Shown in pieces: positions 9,859 through 19,260 of a stretch of 64,000 bases of DNA. A model generated the notes under the pieces. The model did not search any database, had not been told where the DNA came from, and saw nothing but the letters and a program-made list of their open reading frames with translations. Source of the stretch: [Clostridium] fimetarium. Its GTDB lineage: Bacteria > Bacillota > Clostridia > Lachnospirales > Lachnospiraceae. The translations under genes and the position numbers were made by a program. The stretch's first letter is position 1. Every line of letters begins with the position of its first letter. The stretch lies in contig NZ_FOJI01000014.1 in NCBI RefSeq assembly GCF_900111235.1, positions 48,247 to 112,246 of the forward strand, written 5' to 3'.

Positions 9859-9874
9859 TATGCCTACACATATT

Positions 9875-10783
9875 CTAAAATTCTTCTATCTTAGTTTTTA
9901 TTTTTTCTTTACTCGATAGTTCATGTCCATACCAAAAGCATAGTGGTTGAGTTCCTCTAACCACTATATATGTATCATACATCTCTTTTTGAGTATTATA
10001 ATTAATACCCTTTAACTCTGCACGACATTTACACTTAGTAACGACATAATTATCGGTAACTAAATCAAATCTCATATCAGCACTAATTCTACCATCATAT
10101 TTATCGATTGATTCTTTTATCTCTTTTCTTCTTTCCGCATCAATTAAAACTGTAATTTTAAAACTTGCTTTCTTTTCCTGTATTGCAACCCTTGAATAAT
10201 TATTATCTATATTTGATGCAAAAAGACACGCTTTCATTCTAAATGTATCCTCGTCACTTACAAAAAGATCAAATTCTTCTACATATATCAAAGCTGGATA
10301 CCCTTTTATAGGTTTTAGATCAACATTACATTCAAACCCCATCTTTGTCTCACCAAGTTCTTCTTTATAGCTATTATCTTGTAACATCTGTTCATAATGG
10401 GTTTCATAATTGCATGGGATATTCGAAGAAAAAGTAAACTCCAATGCTTCTAAAAGTGCAAAGCAAGAATAATTCGCAATGAAATTGTCATCTTCTCTTT
10501 GCTTGAATTGTTCTTGTAGACTGATGTTTAATTTATTAAGTCTGTTATTTTGCTTATATGCAACTGCACCTAATATTGCAGTACCACAAGCAGCTAAACC
10601 TGCTCCATAAAACTCCAACACATCTTTTGCTTCCCATAATACTTTTTGTTCGGAATTATACATATATAGCTTGTTTACAGTAAATGGAATGTAAACAAAT
10701 ATAAATAGGGAAGCTAAAATTACACCTATAATCGCACCTATAATCACAAACATTTTCTTAACAAATTTCATCATTTCTCCCAT
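9875..10783 (-). CDS. Membrane protein at the end of the hsd operon
   Basis: 302 residues with two N-terminal spans (about 8-33, MFVIIGAIIGVILASLFIFVYI, and 52-72, FYGAGLAACGTAILGAVAY), then a coiled stretch (NNRLNKLNISLQEQFKQRED) and a soluble C-terminal domain rich in beta strands. Family not recognised. It lies 14 bases after hsdR and before a terminator, so it is the last gene of the type I operon. The start is uncertain between 10783 and an internal ATG four codons on. It may tether or regulate the complex, or may be an unrelated membrane effector. Confidence 0.6.
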   Translation of the reverse strand: MGEMMKFVKKMFVIIGAIIGVILASLFIFVYIPFTVNKLYMYNSEQKVLWEAKDVLEFYGAGLAACGTAILGAVAYKQNNRLNKLNISLQEQFKQREDDNFIANYSCFALLEALEFTFSSNIPCNYETHYEQMLQDNSYKEELGETKMGFECNVDLKPIKGYPALIYVEEFDLFVSDEDTFRMKACLFASNIDNNYSRVAIQEKKASFKITVLIDAERRKEIKESIDKYDGRISADMRFDLVTDNYVVTKCKCRAELKGINYNTQKEMYDTYIVVRGTQPLCFWYGHELSSKEKIKTKIEEF

Positions 10784-10797
10784 CTTACAAACAACCT

Positions 10798-13700
10798 CTA
10801 AGCAATATCTTCAGAGTTTTTCCTTATATCTTCCACAACATCAAGAATCTGCTTTGCAGTAGACATATCTTCTCTAAATATAGAAGTAATACTACCAATG
10901 CTTCTGAATGGCTCTTGCATCAATACATTATTATCGTCAATATTTCCATTGGCTGCTATATAATCAATTATAAGAGTTACAAAGTTCATCTGATTAGCAT
11001 TTAGATTTTGTTCAGATAAGAAATTACTAAATGCCTCATTTAATGCAGCTCTCTCGATTCCTGTCACTTTTCTAACCAATCTGCCTACTGGCGTATTCCC
11101 GTACTCTTTTTCATAGTCAGCTTTGGAGCCGAGTTCATTCCAAAGAATTCTTTCCAACTCCTTAAGTTCAGATTCTGATAATCTCTTATTATTACGCAAT
11201 TTATATACTGCTAAGTTTTCCTTATGCTCTTTAAGATAAAATTCAACTTTTTTCTTATAATCCTTCATCACATTAGTCGTGAAAACTGGATCACCTTCAG
11301 CATAATCTACAATTTCGTCTTGAAAATCTGTATAATATGGTTTTCGTTCTCCATATTCGATAAGTCTTATTAAATCCTTTAATGCTGTTCTGACAGTTTC
11401 TAAGTGAATGACATTAACATTATCCCAAAAGTCTTGACCTATAACTGATTCTATAATTTCTTTTTTTGCCTTAACCTGTGGAATATTATACATACTAGAA
11501 AGAACTGTGGCTGTAGTGACAACTATACTAATAGGTTTTGAAGCATCTTTACTCTGTAATAAAGCAAGCTCAATCGTATACATTAAGTAGTTAAATCTTC
11601 TAGCAATATCATCCTCGCTTGTTGGCATAACAATAGGTGCTATATGTTCTTTAATCTCAGAAACTTGAAGCGTTTCTAATATACCCCATGAAGCTAATCT
11701 GCGATATTTTTCAACATGTCTCATATGATTTTTCACATAAAAACTATTATCATTCAGCTCAATAACTGTATCACATAAATTTAGTACTAAATCAGCTCTG
11801 TATTTTGAATAGACTTCATCTGTTGTATATTGAGGTAACTGAAGCTCTCTGGCTATCATCATTTTAAGGTTATATGTTTTTTCATTATAGTTTTCTTGTA
11901 TGCCAGTCTCTGTACCAGTAACACCTGCTGAAAAGAAATCAATATTATTGCAGAAATCAAATACATAAAATTTTTCCTTATTCTGTCCTTCACCCAATAG
12001 GTTTTCACATAATCTTGTACCTCTACCAATCATCTGCCAGAACTTACTACAAGACCTAACTTTTTTAAAGAATACAAGATTAACTATTTCAGGAATATCA
12101 ATACCTGTATCAAGCATATCAACACTTACCGCTATTTGTGGCATTTTTTCTTTGATTGAGAAGTCATCGATTAATGTATCTACATAATTAATACTGTAAT
12201 CTATCTGCTTAATATAAGCATCTCCATACTCTGGAAATAGAATATTAAACCTCTCGACTATACATTTTGCATGCTTAGTGCTTTTTGCAAATACTATTGT
12301 TTTACCAAGTTTAGTACCGCTCTCTACTTTGATACCTTTTTCCATTACTTCTTTTAATATTAAATCGATAGTGTTGGCATTAAAAAGCCACTCATTTATT
12401 GCAGAATTTGATACAGTATCATTTATTTCTTCATCATCTTCAAATGTTTTTTCAAACTCTTCTTTTTCTTCATCAGGTAAGTCTTTGTACTTAATTCCAT
12501 CCCTCATTATTCTTGTTTCATATTTTTTGGGTTCGTACGTTACAAGATATCCCTCTTCAACTGCCTTGTCCAAATCATAGTTAAAAGTAGGTACACCTCG
12601 TTCAAGGTCAAATACACTATACGTATTCTTATCAATCTCACTCTTTGGTGTAGCTGTTAAACCCAAAAGCATACCATCAAAATAATCAAATATTTCCTGA
12701 TACTTTTTATATATACTTCTGTGACTTTCATCTATAATAATCAAATCAAAATGTGCAGGCGTAAATAATCTATTTCCAAACTTACTTTTTGTTTCATCAA
12801 TAGCATTCATCATTGTTGGATATGTAGAAAAAATCATACGTGCCTGTTCAGGACTATCCTTGGAATCTAATAGATTACATAATGGTAAATCAGGCAACAT
12901 ATTAGAAAAGTTCTTTTTAGCTTGTTTTACAAGCGTTTTTCTATCTGTTAAAAACAAAATATTTTTAATATAATTATGGCGTCTTAACACATCAACAATA
13001 CTGATACTAACTCTTGTCTTTCCACTACCAGTAGCTTGTACTATAAGCATTTTTCTATGCTTAGATGTAATTGCTTCACAAACTCTTACAATAGCTTCTT
13101 TCTGATATGGTCTATCCGTTATAGCATCGTTTATCTCAATATTCTCCAAAGGTATAAGTTGAATACGTCTATCAACCATGAGCTGAAGTTCTTCTTTTGT
13201 GAATACCCTAGAGACCCTTCTTCGTGGATATCCTGCACAATCATCTGTTAAATATACCTCAAAGCCATTACTTGTGAATATGATTGGTCTACGATTATAT
13301 TGGTTCTGCAAACAATCAGCATATAATTTAGCTTGCTGACTACCCACAATTGTATCTACACTTGTTTTCTTTGCTTCTAATACTGCAAGTGGTAAACCAT
13401 CATTTCCATATAATACATAATCAACATAACCTAATCCTGCTGTATTAGGCATTCCTGTTACTTCAACCTCTTCCAAGCAATCTTTACCAGTAACCCAACC
13501 AGCTTCTTTTAAATCTAAATCAATATATCTCTTTCTTGTCTCTGCCTCTGAAACTCTATCAACCTTAAACTTTCTGCCTTGCTTATTGTCTAACCGAGCT
13601 GCCGTCATATCTGCTCTAAGTCCTTGATTCTCCTTGCTTAAGTCATCAAGCTTTCTATCCTTACTGCTTAACTGTTCATACAAATCTTTTAACTCTTCAG

Positions 13701-14148
13701 GGCGTCTCTTCCGCTCCTCACTCTTTTCAAGTAAGCTCTCATCGAATACACTTTCCTGATATTCGCCTGAATAACAATATTCAATCCATTTACAAAACTC
13801 AAATAAGTTTCTAAGTGATAGAACTGCATCATCTCTTCTTATAACACCATTTGTATGTACTGCAATATTTCCAAGCTTAACAATATACTTTAACTTAGGA
13901 AAAAGACTAGGGTCTATGATACCCCGAAAAGAATCTGCATGAATTAGGCTCGATAAATTATCCTGATAAGGTACAATTAACGCACCATCATAGGAATAAA
14001 CCCATCTAACTGCCAGTTCTAATGCTCTCCTTGAAAGAATGGCGCTTGTTGCTGAAGATACCAAAAGGCTCTTCTCCGCTTCTATTGCCTGATCTGCAAA
14101 TGAATCATATTGCTTATTCTTTTTTATAAAATCAAAATTTGTACACAT
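10798..14148 (-). CDS. hsdR: Type I restriction enzyme R subunit (HsdR)
   Basis: The ATP-driven DNA translocase and nuclease subunit of a type I restriction system, 1,116 residues. Order of parts: an N-terminal DUF4145-like helical region (to about 130), a coiled stretch (140-185), the PD-(D/E)XK nuclease core (Asp243, Glu258, Lys260 in VLEAKK), SF2 helicase motif I ATGSGKT at 372-378, DEAD-type box IIIDESHR, SATP-equivalent GLTATPKS, and motif VI QMIGRGTRL, then the EcoEI-type C-terminal region. All catalytic residues look intact. AGGAGGG precedes the start. It acts with HsdM and HsdS encoded just upstream. Confidence 0.95.
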   Translation of the reverse strand: MCTNFDFIKKNKQYDSFADQAIEAEKSLLVSSATSAILSRRALELAVRWVYSYDGALIVPYQDNLSSLIHADSFRGIIDPSLFPKLKYIVKLGNIAVHTNGVIRRDDAVLSLRNLFEFCKWIEYCYSGEYQESVFDESLLEKSEERKRRPEELKDLYEQLSSKDRKLDDLSKENQGLRADMTAARLDNKQGRKFKVDRVSEAETRKRYIDLDLKEAGWVTGKDCLEEVEVTGMPNTAGLGYVDYVLYGNDGLPLAVLEAKKTSVDTIVGSQQAKLYADCLQNQYNRRPIIFTSNGFEVYLTDDCAGYPRRRVSRVFTKEELQLMVDRRIQLIPLENIEINDAITDRPYQKEAIVRVCEAITSKHRKMLIVQATGSGKTRVSISIVDVLRRHNYIKNILFLTDRKTLVKQAKKNFSNMLPDLPLCNLLDSKDSPEQARMIFSTYPTMMNAIDETKSKFGNRLFTPAHFDLIIIDESHRSIYKKYQEIFDYFDGMLLGLTATPKSEIDKNTYSVFDLERGVPTFNYDLDKAVEEGYLVTYEPKKYETRIMRDGIKYKDLPDEEKEEFEKTFEDDEEINDTVSNSAINEWLFNANTIDLILKEVMEKGIKVESGTKLGKTIVFAKSTKHAKCIVERFNILFPEYGDAYIKQIDYSINYVDTLIDDFSIKEKMPQIAVSVDMLDTGIDIPEIVNLVFFKKVRSCSKFWQMIGRGTRLCENLLGEGQNKEKFYVFDFCNNIDFFSAGVTGTETGIQENYNEKTYNLKMMIARELQLPQYTTDEVYSKYRADLVLNLCDTVIELNDNSFYVKNHMRHVEKYRRLASWGILETLQVSEIKEHIAPIVMPTSEDDIARRFNYLMYTIELALLQSKDASKPISIVVTTATVLSSMYNIPQVKAKKEIIESVIGQDFWDNVNVIHLETVRTALKDLIRLIEYGERKPYYTDFQDEIVDYAEGDPVFTTNVMKDYKKKVEFYLKEHKENLAVYKLRNNKRLSESELKELERILWNELGSKADYEKEYGNTPVGRLVRKVTGIERAALNEAFSNFLSEQNLNANQMNFVTLIIDYIAANGNIDDNNVLMQEPFRSIGSITSIFREDMSTAKQILDVVEDIRKNSEDIA

Positions 14149-14163
14149 AACTACAATTCCCTC

Positions 14164-14727
14164 CTATTGTACCTTCATACGTATTGAGTCTAGATGTTCG
14201 GATATACGTTTTAAATAATTTTCTGTTTTACTTAAGTTACTAGCGTTGCTGTCTGTATGCCCCACACAATCTATATACTGCACATTTAATTCATACTCTT
14301 CAGTATATTTTTTCATACTACTTGTTAAACTTTCATACTCAATTTTTACTTTATAACTACTTTCAGCAGTCTTATCTCTTTCTTCTATTACTATAAATTG
14401 TAGAACTTGGCTCGGTGCTAATATTGTATTTTCAATAAATTTAGTATTATTGTTAGTACTGTTAATTTTTAAGTTTGGTTCAATAGACAACTCAAGAATT
14501 TTCGCCCCAGTTTTGCCATAATTTTTAACTTGTAGATAAAAGCACATATCCCTTGCATCACTTATTAAATTAGCAAAAACATATGGTCTGCTCTCTGCTT
14601 CCCTTGTTTCTTTTATCTCATTAATTGACTTTCTATTATAATAAACTATTATTATAGTAGCGATTACATATACTGCAGTTAATAAGCACATTACAAAACC
14701 TTGATTATTATTCATCCAACTTATCAT
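14164..14727 (-). CDS. Membrane-anchored protein between hsdS and hsdR
   Basis: 187 residues: one span at about 10-30 (FVMCLLTAVYVIATIIIVYY), a short coiled linker (NRKSINEIKETREAES), then a beta-rich soluble domain. I do not recognise the family; small anchored proteins of this shape are often found in defence operons. The gene has a good GGGGAG ribosome site, sits 15 bases before hsdR and 25 after hsdS, and so is inside the hsd operon. It could anchor the R-M complex or be an independent effector. Confidence 0.6.
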   Translation of the reverse strand: MISWMNNNQGFVMCLLTAVYVIATIIIVYYNRKSINEIKETREAESRPYVFANLISDARDMCFYLQVKNYGKTGAKILELSIEPNLKINSTNNNTKFIENTILAPSQVLQFIVIEERDKTAESSYKVKIEYESLTSSMKKYTEEYELNVQYIDCVGHTDSNASNLSKTENYLKRISEHLDSIRMKVQ

Positions 14728-14752
14728 TCTTATATCTCCCCTTTATTAGTAA

Positions 14753-15928
14753 TTAATCTTCTGGAAATAACTCACCTTTGAATGCTCTCTGCATTAATGA
14801 ATTAAAGTTACCCTCTAGTTCTGATAGGCTCTGCTGTAATACAAGTTTCTGTTTGTCGACTTGTTGTACGAAAGTGGCAAATTGGTTTTGAATTTCTAAA
14901 GGTGGTAAAAATGTATTCATATCTTTCAGTTTTCCAATAGTTAAAGCACTATAGGCACTGCCTGCTGAAATATCTTTCTTATAGTAGTCGATCAAATCAG
15001 TTAATGCATATTTAAAATATGTAGATTCAAAAATAGAATTTGATTTAATCCATAGTAAATTTCCATCCTTAAAATAAAACTGCTCATTATTATCGACTAC
15101 CCATATTACGCCTATTGTCCCTACAGCAGATATTAATATATCATTTTTTTTTGGTACCTCATATTTATTTAATATATCTTCATATCTAGTACTAGATATA
15201 AATAGTTGTGTACTAATATTATTACCTTTACTAAGTTCTACGATTTCTTTTGTTCTATAAAATGGAACGCCTTCATCAACATACTCGCTTTCAAAAATCC
15301 TTTTACTTGAAGTTATATCACACACCTCAGATAATCTGGAATAACCCCACCTTTTAGGATTAGTTATAATATCTCCAAACATCTCCACAAATCGGGATTT
15401 GATTAGCTCATCACATGCATCTATCTGCTGCTTACGCTTGTCTATGAGAGATTGGGCTGCGTCGAGGACTTGGACAATCTTTTTCTGAGTATCTATATTA
15501 GGTAATGGAACAGTTATTTCATCTAGCATTTTTTTAGTAAATTGATTAATAGTAGTGGTCGCTCCAGAAATCAACTGTCGATGAAAGTATGGTGAATTAA
15601 AGTAATGAACTAAGTACTTATTGTTCTTACTTCTATATACCATCATAAATGCTCCAAATGTCATGGTTTCATGTTGTTGTTCTATAATTGCAGATTTACC
15701 AACCAGCTTTGCGCTACCATTTCGGCTACAGATTAAAATATCTTCATCTTTTAACATTAATTTCTTATTTATGTTTTTTTTAACTCTAACTGTATCTTTC
15801 AAATCAATTTTATTATTTTGTATGTTTCCTGAACGTAATACAATGATACCTTCATCTGAAACATCCTCTGGTTTATACGTCAAGCCTATAAAGCCTTCTC
15901 CTATATTCCCTAATTTTACATATCCCAT
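14753..15928 (-). CDS. hsdS: Type I restriction specificity subunit (HsdS)
   Basis: The DNA-recognition subunit shared by the methylase and the nuclease. 391 residues with two target-recognition domains, each followed by a long helix: the first conserved region is PLPNIDTQKKIVQVLDAAQ plus a helix to about 180, the second is PPLEIQNQFATFVQQVDKQK plus the C-terminal helix ending FKGELF. Start set at ATG 15928, 8 bases after GGAGG, overlapping nothing but three bases beyond the hsdM stop. The first target domain is somewhat short at its N-terminus. The recognised sequence cannot be predicted by eye; type I sites are bipartite. Confidence 0.93.
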   Translation of the reverse strand: MGYVKLGNIGEGFIGLTYKPEDVSDEGIIVLRSGNIQNNKIDLKDTVRVKKNINKKLMLKDEDILICSRNGSAKLVGKSAIIEQQHETMTFGAFMMVYRSKNNKYLVHYFNSPYFHRQLISGATTTINQFTKKMLDEITVPLPNIDTQKKIVQVLDAAQSLIDKRKQQIDACDELIKSRFVEMFGDIITNPKRWGYSRLSEVCDITSSKRIFESEYVDEGVPFYRTKEIVELSKGNNISTQLFISSTRYEDILNKYEVPKKNDILISAVGTIGVIWVVDNNEQFYFKDGNLLWIKSNSIFESTYFKYALTDLIDYYKKDISAGSAYSALTIGKLKDMNTFLPPLEIQNQFATFVQQVDKQKLVLQQSLSELEGNFNSLMQRAFKGELFPED

Positions 15929-15931
15929 CAC

Positions 15932-17392
15932 TTAATCCTCCAACATCTTTCCAAGCTCCTGTAACCCCACTTGGATGTCTGCTTCTAGAGAATTTATTCT
16001 GCCCAAAATAACTCTTGGACTATCATACTTTACTTCTTCATACTCTATCTCTTTATACTTATTGATAGATAAGTCATAATCATTAGCAATTATCTCTTCT
16101 ACTGGTACGAAAAAGCTTTGGTCTTTACGAGTTCTATCATTCTCATTTTCTAAATTATTATAGCGTTCTATAATATCAGGAATATTATTAGCATCAATTG
16201 GCTGTCTCTTATCATCTAAGCTATAACCGTCTGCTTTCATATCATAAAACCAAACTTTGTCAGTTCCTCCCAATCCTGTTTTAGTGAAGATTAATATTGC
16301 AGTTGAAACTCCTGCGTAAGGCTTGAATACCCCAGATGGCATAGAAATGATAGCTTCTAGCTTGTTATTATCAATAATTTCCTTACGTATTTCTTTGTGA
16401 GCATTACTACCACCAAAGAGAACACCATCTGGTACGATTGTCGCACTTCTACCACCATTCTTAAGAATACGTAAATTTAAAGCTAAGAATAATAATTCTG
16501 TTTTCTTAGTCTTTGTAACCTTCAACAAATCAGCACTTACTGCTTCAAAATCCAAACTACCCTTAAAAGGTGGATTTGCTAAAACAAGTGTATACTTCTC
16601 TTTATCTTTATTTACCTCAGACAAGCTATCTCTGTATTCAATTGTTGGATTGTCTACGCCATGAAGCAAAAGATTCATAGCTCCTATACGTAACATTGTT
16701 CTATCCATATCAAAACCAGTAAACATTGTATTATTAAAGTGCTCTCTTAAACCTGCATTAAGGAATAAATCAGCATGATTTTGTCTTAAATAAGTTTGAG
16801 ACTCAACTAAGAATCCTGCACTTCCCATTGCAGGGTCTATAATAAAGTCACTTGGTGTAGGCTTCATAAGGTTAACCATCATTTGGATAATATGACGTGG
16901 AGTTCTAAATTGTCCATTTGTGCCTGCTGTTGCAATCTTTGAAAGCAGATACTCATATAAATCGCCTTTAGCATCTGCATCACTAAGGTCAAGACTATCG
17001 ATACCATCTACTATTTTAGATAACATCGCAGGTGTAGGTATTTTAAATATCGCATCCCCCATATATTTTGCATAAGCTGAATCACCATCTGTATGCAAAT
17101 TCTTTATAAATGGAAATACCCCATTTATAATTGTAGTATACATTTCTTCTGATGAACCTAAATTCTTAAACTTGCTCCAACGAAACTGCTGGCAATTTTC
17201 TGGGAACATACCAACATAATCAAGTTTCAAGAAGTTTGCTTCTTCTTCTTTTCTTGTCTCAACATCATCTAATTGCTTTATGAACAATAAATAAGTAAAT
17301 TGCTCTATAACCTCAAGAGGATTACTAATTCCTCCTGTCCAAAACGTTTCCCAAATTCTATCTACTTTACTTCTTAATTCACCTGTTATCAC
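15932..17392 (-). CDS. hsdM: Type I restriction N6-adenine methyltransferase (HsdM)
   Basis: 486 residues. An N-terminal helical HsdM domain (to about 145) is followed by the N6-methylase core: S-adenosylmethionine motif DPAMGSAGF at 186-194 and the catalytic NPPF at 273-276. The start is GTG with AAGGAG 8 bases upstream. It methylates adenine in the host and element DNA at the site chosen by HsdS, protecting it from HsdR. First gene of the operon hsdM-hsdS-membrane protein-hsdR-membrane protein. It contains a full AAATGGGGTATTT copy (17117), coding Asn-Gly-Val at 90-92. Confidence 0.95.
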   Translation of the reverse strand: MITGELRSKVDRIWETFWTGGISNPLEVIEQFTYLLFIKQLDDVETRKEEEANFLKLDYVGMFPENCQQFRWSKFKNLGSSEEMYTTIINGVFPFIKNLHTDGDSAYAKYMGDAIFKIPTPAMLSKIVDGIDSLDLSDADAKGDLYEYLLSKIATAGTNGQFRTPRHIIQMMVNLMKPTPSDFIIDPAMGSAGFLVESQTYLRQNHADLFLNAGLREHFNNTMFTGFDMDRTMLRIGAMNLLLHGVDNPTIEYRDSLSEVNKDKEKYTLVLANPPFKGSLDFEAVSADLLKVTKTKKTELLFLALNLRILKNGGRSATIVPDGVLFGGSNAHKEIRKEIIDNNKLEAIISMPSGVFKPYAGVSTAILIFTKTGLGGTDKVWFYDMKADGYSLDDKRQPIDANNIPDIIERYNNLENENDRTRKDQSFFVPVEEIIANDYDLSINKYKEIEYEEVKYDSPRVILGRINSLEADIQVGLQELGKMLED

Positions 17393-17423
17393 TGATGTAT
17401 CTCCTTTTGCATTATCTCGCTAA

Positions 17424-17452
17424 ATTATACCAAAATTTAGTATAAAATACTA
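17424..17452 (-). promoter_or_regulatory. Probable hsdM promoter with palindromic operator
   Basis: On the minus strand TATAAT (17424-17429) sits about 30 bases before the GTG start. It overlaps an imperfect palindrome, TATACCAAAATTTAGTATA at 17426-17444, that could be a repressor site. A good -35 is not evident, so an activator or an extended -10 may be used. Confidence 0.5.
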
Positions 17453-17600
17453 CTCAATCAAGTTATAATTCGCCTTATATTTATATTGTAAATAATATTC
17501 TATAAACTGTACTATATTCGGTACTTGGATTACTCTCTGTTACCATGACCTACCTATAGCTATTAAAACACTCAGATAATACCCCATCCTTGTAAATAAA

Positions 17601-17626
17601 CCTGAGTATCTACTATCATACTCAGG
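17601..17626 (-). terminator. Terminator after the first KAP NTPase gene
   Basis: Perfect arms CCTGAGTAT and ATACTCAGG. The same hairpin sequence occurs at 20779-20804. A polar-motif core follows at 17580. Confidence 0.8.
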
Positions 17627-17633
17627 TTATTCA

Positions 17634-19190
17634 TTAAACAATTACTTCTGCAACTGCTTCTGCATCAATGAAATCAAACATCTCTAACTGTTGATGAATA
17701 TATTGTCCATATTTTAAATCCTTAATTTCTTCCCATTTTAAAATATCTGGCTTATATAATAGATTATTCAATCTGCTTCCATTAACAATCTTCGTCAAGC
17801 CACTTATTGAATTATTTGAGTTATCTGCTAATAAGATTTCATCTTCTGTTATGGAGTTAACTAAATAGCACCTCATCTTCGCTCCTCCAATTACTGATAT
17901 CGTCACATTAGAAGATTCATCTCTTGAAGAATATAGAGTGATTCCTATACTTTTAATAACTTGATTCACCTTATCAACATTATCTTCAAGCCATTTATAT
18001 TTTGCTACAATATTATCATTACCATACTGTCTAAATACGCCAGCTATCTCTCTTAAAAAGATATCATTAAACATTTTAACAGACTTGTACTTTAATGTAA
18101 CAAAATATAAATACATGCAATGCGCCTCATAATATCCGTAATCCTTTAAGAATGTATTTAACATAATATTATATGTTGTTAGAATAGTATCTACGTCTCT
18201 TAAGCTTAATTTGAATTCTAATACTAAATCGTTGATAAACTCTTCTATTTTGCCTGCATCCATTAATGCGACATCTTTATCAAATTCCTCGTTTTGATCC
18301 TTGAGCATTTTCATCTTATTTTTTATATAGACACCTGTGTCTGCTTTTGGCATCCTGCTAATATAATCGAAAAATCTACACAAATACCCCGTTGCATCCA
18401 TCTCATGACCATATACTGTCCTTATAGAACAGCTTAGTTGTTCTATATCCACTGCAAATATAAATACTAATCCTTTAATATCAAAAAGGTGCTTTACAAT
18501 CTCCAATAATTCAATTGCAAAGGTTGGCTTACAACGATCTAATTCATCTATTATTATTACCAACTTATACTTACCATCTATTGCCTCTATGTATTCTGTT
18601 AACATATCTTTTAAATTATTTATATTATCCTTGAACTCTCTATATTCTGGGAAAATCTTCGTTTTACATGAAGCAAAATCAACAAACTTAGACAAAACTT
18701 CTTCCTCAAAAGCATTCACTGCTTCTTCTCCAATAAATCTTGCAATTCGATGTTTTGCAAACCCTTTTGCTACTTTAACTACGGCTGCTCCTAATCCTTT
18801 AAGTACTTCTTCTGCTTGTTGCGCTTGCATTTCTAACTCTAATGCACCACTATCTATTAAAGCAATCATAAATGGTTCAAATGCATTATCCCAAAAATCA
18901 TTCTTCCACGCATTAAATTCTATTATTTTAATTTCATCTTTAAATCCTTCATATCTACTTTCACTACTTCTATTTCCCTTCAAATAATTTTTGAACATAC
19001 TAAGAAAGTAACTTTTTCCAGTTCCCCATCCTGAATCTAAAGCAATTACATATGACTCAGTATCGCTATCCCTTTTATACTTATCTGAATTGATAATTAG
19101 ATTCTTTAAAAATTCTGCATAACGATCTCTACCTAAATTGTCATCTTGTTCAAAGAATTTCTCTTTATTATCCACATTGCCTTTACCCAT
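17634..19190 (-). CDS. KAP-family P-loop NTPase
   Basis: 518 residues from the chosen ATG at 19190 (MGKGNVDNK), which has GGGGAG 10 bases upstream. Walker A is GWGTGKS at 54-60; Walker B is in KLVIIIDELDRCKP at about 220, the typical KAP signature ending in DELDRC. KAP NTPases are a STAND-like family often encoded by mobile elements and implicated in phage exclusion (PifA of plasmid F is the known case). I see no clear membrane insert, unlike many members. The C-terminal 250 residues are helical and unassigned. The neighbour upstream is a second KAP protein; the two are only distantly alike. Confidence 0.88.
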   Translation of the reverse strand: MGKGNVDNKEKFFEQDDNLGRDRYAEFLKNLIINSDKYKRDSDTESYVIALDSGWGTGKSYFLSMFKNYLKGNRSSESRYEGFKDEIKIIEFNAWKNDFWDNAFEPFMIALIDSGALELEMQAQQAEEVLKGLGAAVVKVAKGFAKHRIARFIGEEAVNAFEEEVLSKFVDFASCKTKIFPEYREFKDNINNLKDMLTEYIEAIDGKYKLVIIIDELDRCKPTFAIELLEIVKHLFDIKGLVFIFAVDIEQLSCSIRTVYGHEMDATGYLCRFFDYISRMPKADTGVYIKNKMKMLKDQNEEFDKDVALMDAGKIEEFINDLVLEFKLSLRDVDTILTTYNIMLNTFLKDYGYYEAHCMYLYFVTLKYKSVKMFNDIFLREIAGVFRQYGNDNIVAKYKWLEDNVDKVNQVIKSIGITLYSSRDESSNVTISVIGGAKMRCYLVNSITEDEILLADNSNNSISGLTKIVNGSRLNNLLYKPDILKWEEIKDLKYGQYIHQQLEMFDFIDAEAVAEVIV

Positions 19191-19260
19191 ATCATTAGTT
19201 CTCCCCATTTTTGTCTTATTTATATACAAACTAGTACAATTATTATTGGATATAGAATTT

